Assembly: GCF_048571125.1 (NCBI RefSeq)
Contig: NZ_CP182343.1
Location: forward strand, 248,001 to 312,000
Reading direction: 5' to 3'
Length of the DNA: 64,000 nucleotides
Source: Arcobacter siniprincipis
GTDB lineage: Bacteria; Campylobacterota; Campylobacteria; Campylobacterales; Arcobacteraceae
The notes under the pieces were generated by a model that saw nothing but the letters and a program-made list of their open reading frames with translations, did not search any database and was not told the DNA's origin. The translations under genes and the position numbers were made by a program. Shown here piece after piece: positions 61,101-64,000 of this stretch. The stretch's first letter is position 1. Every line of letters starts with the position of its first letter.

Positions 61101-61577
61101 TTATACTCCTGCTGTTGCAGCAGCAACTGTTGCTAAACCAATTCTTTCAGCATTGAAAGATGATTTAAGTTTTCCGTTTTTCTCACCATCAACTTTGAAG
61201 TTAGATACTCCACAAATTTGTTTGATAGTTGTACCTGTTCCTGTTGCATCTATCTTATTATTTAACTCAATAATAATTTGAACATCACTATTTGCATCAA
61301 TTGCATCTTCAAGAATATTAATCCCTTCACTTCCCTCAGGATCATATAATACACTCATAGAAAAAGCAGCTTGTGATAATGAACCAAGAGCAATAATCTC
61401 ATCATATTGAGTATCATTCATAGGAGTATACTTTGTAGTATCTCTTGACTTATCTACAATTGTTCCAACTGAATCTACATGTCCAATTGCTACTGGTGAA
61501 CCATCAGCTACACCTGCTGTAACTGTATCTACTAAAATTTTAATCCCACTTGCGTTAGGTGCTTTACTTTTAGCCAT
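61101..61577 (-). CDS. major tail tube protein
   Basis: 158 residues, small, beta-rich, with no cysteine-rich motif other than one Cys near 122. Position (after tail completion, before chaperone) and the M-N-D-T-Q-Y-D-E-I-I-A-L-G pattern fit siphovirus tail tube proteins. A good ribosome site (AAGGAAA) lies upstream. Confidence 0.78.
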   Translation of the reverse strand: MAKSKAPNASGIKILVDTVTAGVADGSPVAIGHVDSVGTIVDKSRDTTKYTPMNDTQYDEIIALGSLSQAAFSMSVLYDPEGSEGINILEDAIDANSDVQIIIELNNKIDATGTGTTIKQICGVSNFKVDGEKNGKLKSSFNAERIGLATVAAATAGV

Positions 61578-61586
61578 CTTTTTTCC

Positions 61587-61949
61587 TTATATATTAAATT
61601 TAAATTCAATCATCTGTCTATAAAGTTTTGTATCATCTTCATAAGGCATATCCCTAGAAACTAAATCATATGGATAATGCTTAAACTCATACAAAGCCTT
61701 TTTAACAGCAACTTTTAACTCAAAAGCTTCGCCGTATTTGAAACTGTAACAGTCCAACTGAATTGCTACATCTTCATAGCTTACTTCCCCTTGTAATGAC
61801 TGAATATCTTCATCATTGACAATGGTATAAACAATCGCAGGTTTACTACACCCTTGTGGCATCACTTTTGGATATATATTTTCTCCAATAAGATTGCTTA
61901 TATCAGCGTCATTTTCTAAATGCGTTACTAAATCATTTATAAAATTCAT
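61587..61949 (-). CDS. tail completion/terminator protein (DUF3168-like)
   Basis: 120 residues. Pattern of DUF3168/gpU-type terminators: G-E-N-I-Y-P-K-V-M-P-Q near 23-33 and Y-T-I-V-N-D near 41-46. It caps the tail at the head end. Start overlaps the stop of the HK97 gp10-like gene by 4 bases. Confidence 0.8.
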   Translation of the reverse strand: MNFINDLVTHLENDADISNLIGENIYPKVMPQGCSKPAIVYTIVNDEDIQSLQGEVSYEDVAIQLDCYSFKYGEAFELKVAVKKALYEFKHYPYDLVSRDMPYEDDTKLYRQMIEFKFNI

Positions 61950-62425
61950 CTTCTTTTAGCCTTTTCAATTTCTCTTGGAAGTCTTTCTTCTATATATTTA
62001 CCTGTGGCTTCTATTGACTGTCTACTTTGTTGTTCATATGCAGGTCTCATAAATGGAGAAGGAACTGATGTTGAACTTCCATACTCTTTTCGTGCCCAAT
62101 TATTTCCTTTTCTTCCTTCTTCAACAATATTTGAGTAGTTATAATGTTTTTCATTTTTCCTATCTTGAATCTTATGCATTTTTTTTGTTAAAGGAGCAAC
62201 TGCAAAACTAATAATATTTTTATTTTTAGAATTGATTTTTACAACACCTATTGCTTTTTTTAATGTGCCTGTATCATCATTTTCAATATTTGAACGAGCA
62301 TCATCAACAATAGGTTTACACCCTGCTCTAACTGCACCATTCATTACATTTTTTTGAATATTTTTAGGAAGATTTTTAAGCCCTTTTAAAACTTCTTCTA
62401 GTCCTTTAAATTCTGAATCAATCAC
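61946..62425 (-). CDS. HK97 gp10-like tail component
   Basis: 159 residues, basic. G-L-K-N-L-P-K-N-I near 15-23 and P-S-P-F-M-R-P-A-Y near 122-130 fit the HK97_gp10 family, a head-tail joining or neck component. Starts at GTG 62425, overlapping the previous stop as GTGA. Confidence 0.82.
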   Translation of the reverse strand: MIDSEFKGLEEVLKGLKNLPKNIQKNVMNGAVRAGCKPIVDDARSNIENDDTGTLKKAIGVVKINSKNKNIISFAVAPLTKKMHKIQDRKNEKHYNYSNIVEEGRKGNNWARKEYGSSTSVPSPFMRPAYEQQSRQSIEATGKYIEERLPREIEKAKRR

Positions 62426-62739
62426 AATATTTCCTTTGCTATGATTTCTAGTTCTTTACTTCTCTCACCTACATTTATTACTGAAATAATGTCAAATGTT
62501 CTATCACCATATTTAATACTCATCTTCGTATCTATACCAGGTATGTATCTGCATTTGATTTTATGAGTTGATTCAGAATAACGCTGATTACTCATATATT
62601 TTTCACTTCCAGATATTGGAATAATATTTGACCAAGCCATTTCAAATGATTCTGGGATTTGAGTTGGTGAGCCATAATCATCCCGTCCACTTTTCATTGA
62701 TATAAACTCAATTTTATGTTTTAAAGAACCTGCTCTCAT
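62422..62739 (-). CDS. head-tail adaptor (head closure) protein
   Basis: 105 residues, with R-A-G-S-L-K-H-K-I-E-F at the start and E-S-T-H-K-I-K-C-R-Y near 55-64: the Phage_H_T_join/SPP1 gp16-like fold. I chose the ATG at 62739; a GTG one codon earlier (62742) is equally open. Confidence 0.85.
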   Translation of the reverse strand: MRAGSLKHKIEFISMKSGRDDYGSPTQIPESFEMAWSNIIPISGSEKYMSNQRYSESTHKIKCRYIPGIDTKMSIKYGDRTFDIISVINVGERSKELEIIAKEIL

Positions 62740-63299
62740 CACAAACTTCTTATCTTATATCTATCAAGTACATTATTTACATGATTTGTTTTAGCAACAA
62801 TTGTCCCTATTACTAACTCTTCTTTGTACTCATTTAATGTAGATACTCTAACATTGAGCCAATTTCTTAAATCCTCAGGGAAATTATCCCCATAACCACA
62901 CTTAAAAGTGATTTTTACTGCTTTTTTATGTGTTTTCCCAAGAGAAGGGATTGTTTCAAAATAAATAATCCCAACTTCATGTTTTTCATAAAGATAATAA
63001 GTACTTGAATCCACCTCTTGATAAACTCCATCTAGGTCCATTGTCTCAATTTTATCTACTGAGATAATCGGATTTTTTGGAAGTTTTATTTCATGAGAAT
63101 GAATACAAGGCAAATATAGCTCATAAGTAGCATCTGCAAACTGTCTATTTGTAATATCCTCAGCCTCTTTGATTGCTGATTTAATTAGTTCTTGTATATT
63201 TGCATCATCATTATTTCCAATAGCTTTTAAAAAAGATTTTGCATCATCTAGTTTTAAAACTTTGTCAAGTGATATTGGTGCTACTATTTGAACTAACAT
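62739..63299 (-). CDS. head-tail connector protein (gp6-like)
   Basis: 186 residues. L-D-D-A-K-S-F-L near 17-24 and the A-E-D-I-T-N-R-Q near 46-53 are the usual gp6/gp15-like connector motifs. C-terminal G-Y-G-D-N-F-P-E-D-L-R near 138-148. It docks on the portal ring. Confidence 0.85.
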   Translation of the reverse strand: MLVQIVAPISLDKVLKLDDAKSFLKAIGNNDDANIQELIKSAIKEAEDITNRQFADATYELYLPCIHSHEIKLPKNPIISVDKIETMDLDGVYQEVDSSTYYLYEKHEVGIIYFETIPSLGKTHKKAVKITFKCGYGDNFPEDLRNWLNVRVSTLNEYKEELVIGTIVAKTNHVNNVLDRYKIRSL

Positions 63300-63698
63300 C
63301 TATTTACCTTCTCCCTCATTGTTATCTTTTGATAAATCATCTTTTTTATTGTCATTAGCATTATCATTATTTTCACCTAATCCTGCATATGATTTATAAT
63401 AGTTTTCACCATCACCTAAAGAGTGAGTGATTTCATCCACTCTTATTTGAAGTTTTGATCTCTCAGCTTCAAGTTCATCTTTATGTAGTATTGCTGCAGC
63501 TTGTTCTTCTTTTTCTTTTTGAATAGTTTCTTCTTCTTCAATTTCTTTAAGAGCTGTCTCATATGCTTTTTTATTAGTTGGTTTTGCAATACCTGCTGCA
63601 ACCAATCTAATAGCTTCTTTGTTTCCAAAGTCATGTTTAGAATTGACTTTGAAAACTTTTTCACCACTCATTCCCTGTAAAAATTCGACATTCAACAT
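63300..63698 (-). CDS. phage protein between capsid and connector genes
   Basis: 132 residues: a small N-terminal beta-type domain (about 1-45), a glutamate/lysine-rich coiled coil (about 45-90) and an asparagine/aspartate-rich tail. Not recognised; possibly a head decoration or assembly protein by position. Confidence 0.65.
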   Translation of the reverse strand: MLNVEFLQGMSGEKVFKVNSKHDFGNKEAIRLVAAGIAKPTNKKAYETALKEIEEEETIQKEKEEQAAAILHKDELEAERSKLQIRVDEITHSLGDGENYYKSYAGLGENNDNANDNKKDDLSKDNNEGEGK

Positions 63699-63707
63699 GA
63701 TTTATCC

Positions 63708-64000
63708 TTACGCTGCAGCGTTTTGTCCTACAACAAATGCTTCATCTATCATTCTTTTTGCATCAACTCTAACTCTAACTTTAAACCCTACCATACCTTG
63801 GTCTGCATATTTTTCATTTAATCTTTGAATAGACATATCACCTCTATCAGCAATGTGATAAAATGTAAAATCTCCAAATACTAAGAATTTAGCAGATGCA
63901 CCCATATCAGGCATATTTTCATCAATAATATATGGTCTACCTTCTAAAGTTCCATTTTTAATTTCATCTTTGAAAACTTTTTGACCATTTCCGTTTTCAA
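63708..64000 (-). CDS. HK97-type major capsid protein, C-terminal fragment
   Basis: The visible about 96 residues run off the window. They show L-E-G-R-P-Y-I-I-D-E-N-M-P-D-M, F-G-D-F-T-F-Y-H-I-A-D-R-G and a C-terminal domain ending A-F-V-V-G-Q-N-A-A-A. This is the conserved C-terminus of the Phage_capsid (HK97) family. Portal, protease and terminase genes are expected further right. Confidence 0.85.
   Translation of the reverse strand, partial: ENGNGQKVFKDEIKNGTLEGRPYIIDENMPDMGASAKFLVFGDFTFYHIADRGDMSIQRLNEKYADQGMVGFKVRVRVDAKRMIDEAFVVGQNAAA

Larger units (their letters stand above)
48274..64000. mobile_element. siphovirus-type prophage, left part (right end outside window)
   Basis: Phage regulators (HTH protein, Rha-like, AntA/KilAC antirepressor) are followed on the minus strand by lysis, tail fibre, tape measure, tail chaperone, tail tube, tail completion, connector and capsid genes. 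Gene order matches lambda/HK97-like siphoviruses. The left boundary is placed where proV loses its frame (about 48250-48340). No integrase, terminase or portal is in view; they must lie to the right. The att core cannot be fixed from one end. Confidence 0.88.

Overview
The window is AT-rich chromosomal DNA of a Campylobacterota bacterium, most probably an Arcobacteraceae member (Arcobacter sensu lato). The clues are the porGDAB order, the style of the histidine kinases, the frequent TTG and GTG starts, a stand-alone RqcH/NFACT protein and the housekeeping gene content. This is inferred from gene content only; no database search was run.

Layout. 1-6.7 kb, minus strand: a tripartite tricarboxylate transporter operon (tctC-tctB-tctA), then a response regulator, a cache/PAS histidine kinase, a beta-carbonic anhydrase and the start of an AbrB-type membrane protein. 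6.8-7.2 kb: a tandem pair of near-identical promoter/hairpin/terminator units on the minus strand, read here as two paralogous small RNA genes just upstream of tctC. 7.2-9.06 kb: a lone KAP-family P-loop NTPase flanked by hairpin-rich repeat DNA, resembling a small defence-type insertion. 9.06-12.24 kb: pyruvate:acceptor oxidoreductase (porGDAB). 12.7-15.8 kb: HAD phosphatase, peptide-binding protein, rpsI and rplM. 15.9-19.0 kb: a phosphate-type control operon (phoU, psiE, response regulator, histidine kinase). 19.1-20.9 kb: an EAL-CBS-GGDEF protein. 21.0-38.5 kb: dense core genes (prfA, rpsT, glmM, lspA, leuC, mobA, rplT, rpmI, infC, thrS, rqcH, cdsA, dxr, tsaD, SUI1, nnr, cutA, thiG). 38.6-39.2 kb: five tRNA genes (Pro, His, Arg, Leu, fMet) behind a consensus promoter.

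39.5-46.5 kb: a 7TMR-DISM histidine kinase diverging from a response regulator and a two-partner secretion pair (TpsA exoprotein with GLUG repeats, TpsB transporter); the arrangement suggests dedicated control of surface adhesin export. 47.2-48.3 kb: a proV-like ABC ATPase whose second CBS domain is cut off.

48.3 kb to the end: the left part of a siphovirus-type prophage. It has regulators at the edge (HTH protein, Rha-like, AntA/KilAC antirepressor). Lysis (Rz/Rz1 overlap, lytic transglycosylase, holin-like), tail and head genes run on the minus strand up to the major capsid gene, which runs off the window. The tail chaperone pair carries a canonical A AAA AAG slippery heptamer for -1 frameshifting.

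The most novel-looking items are the twin small RNAs. Their conserved single-stranded 12-mer is the exact complement of a Shine-Dalgarno-plus-AUG sequence, and it matches the tctB start region with one mismatch.
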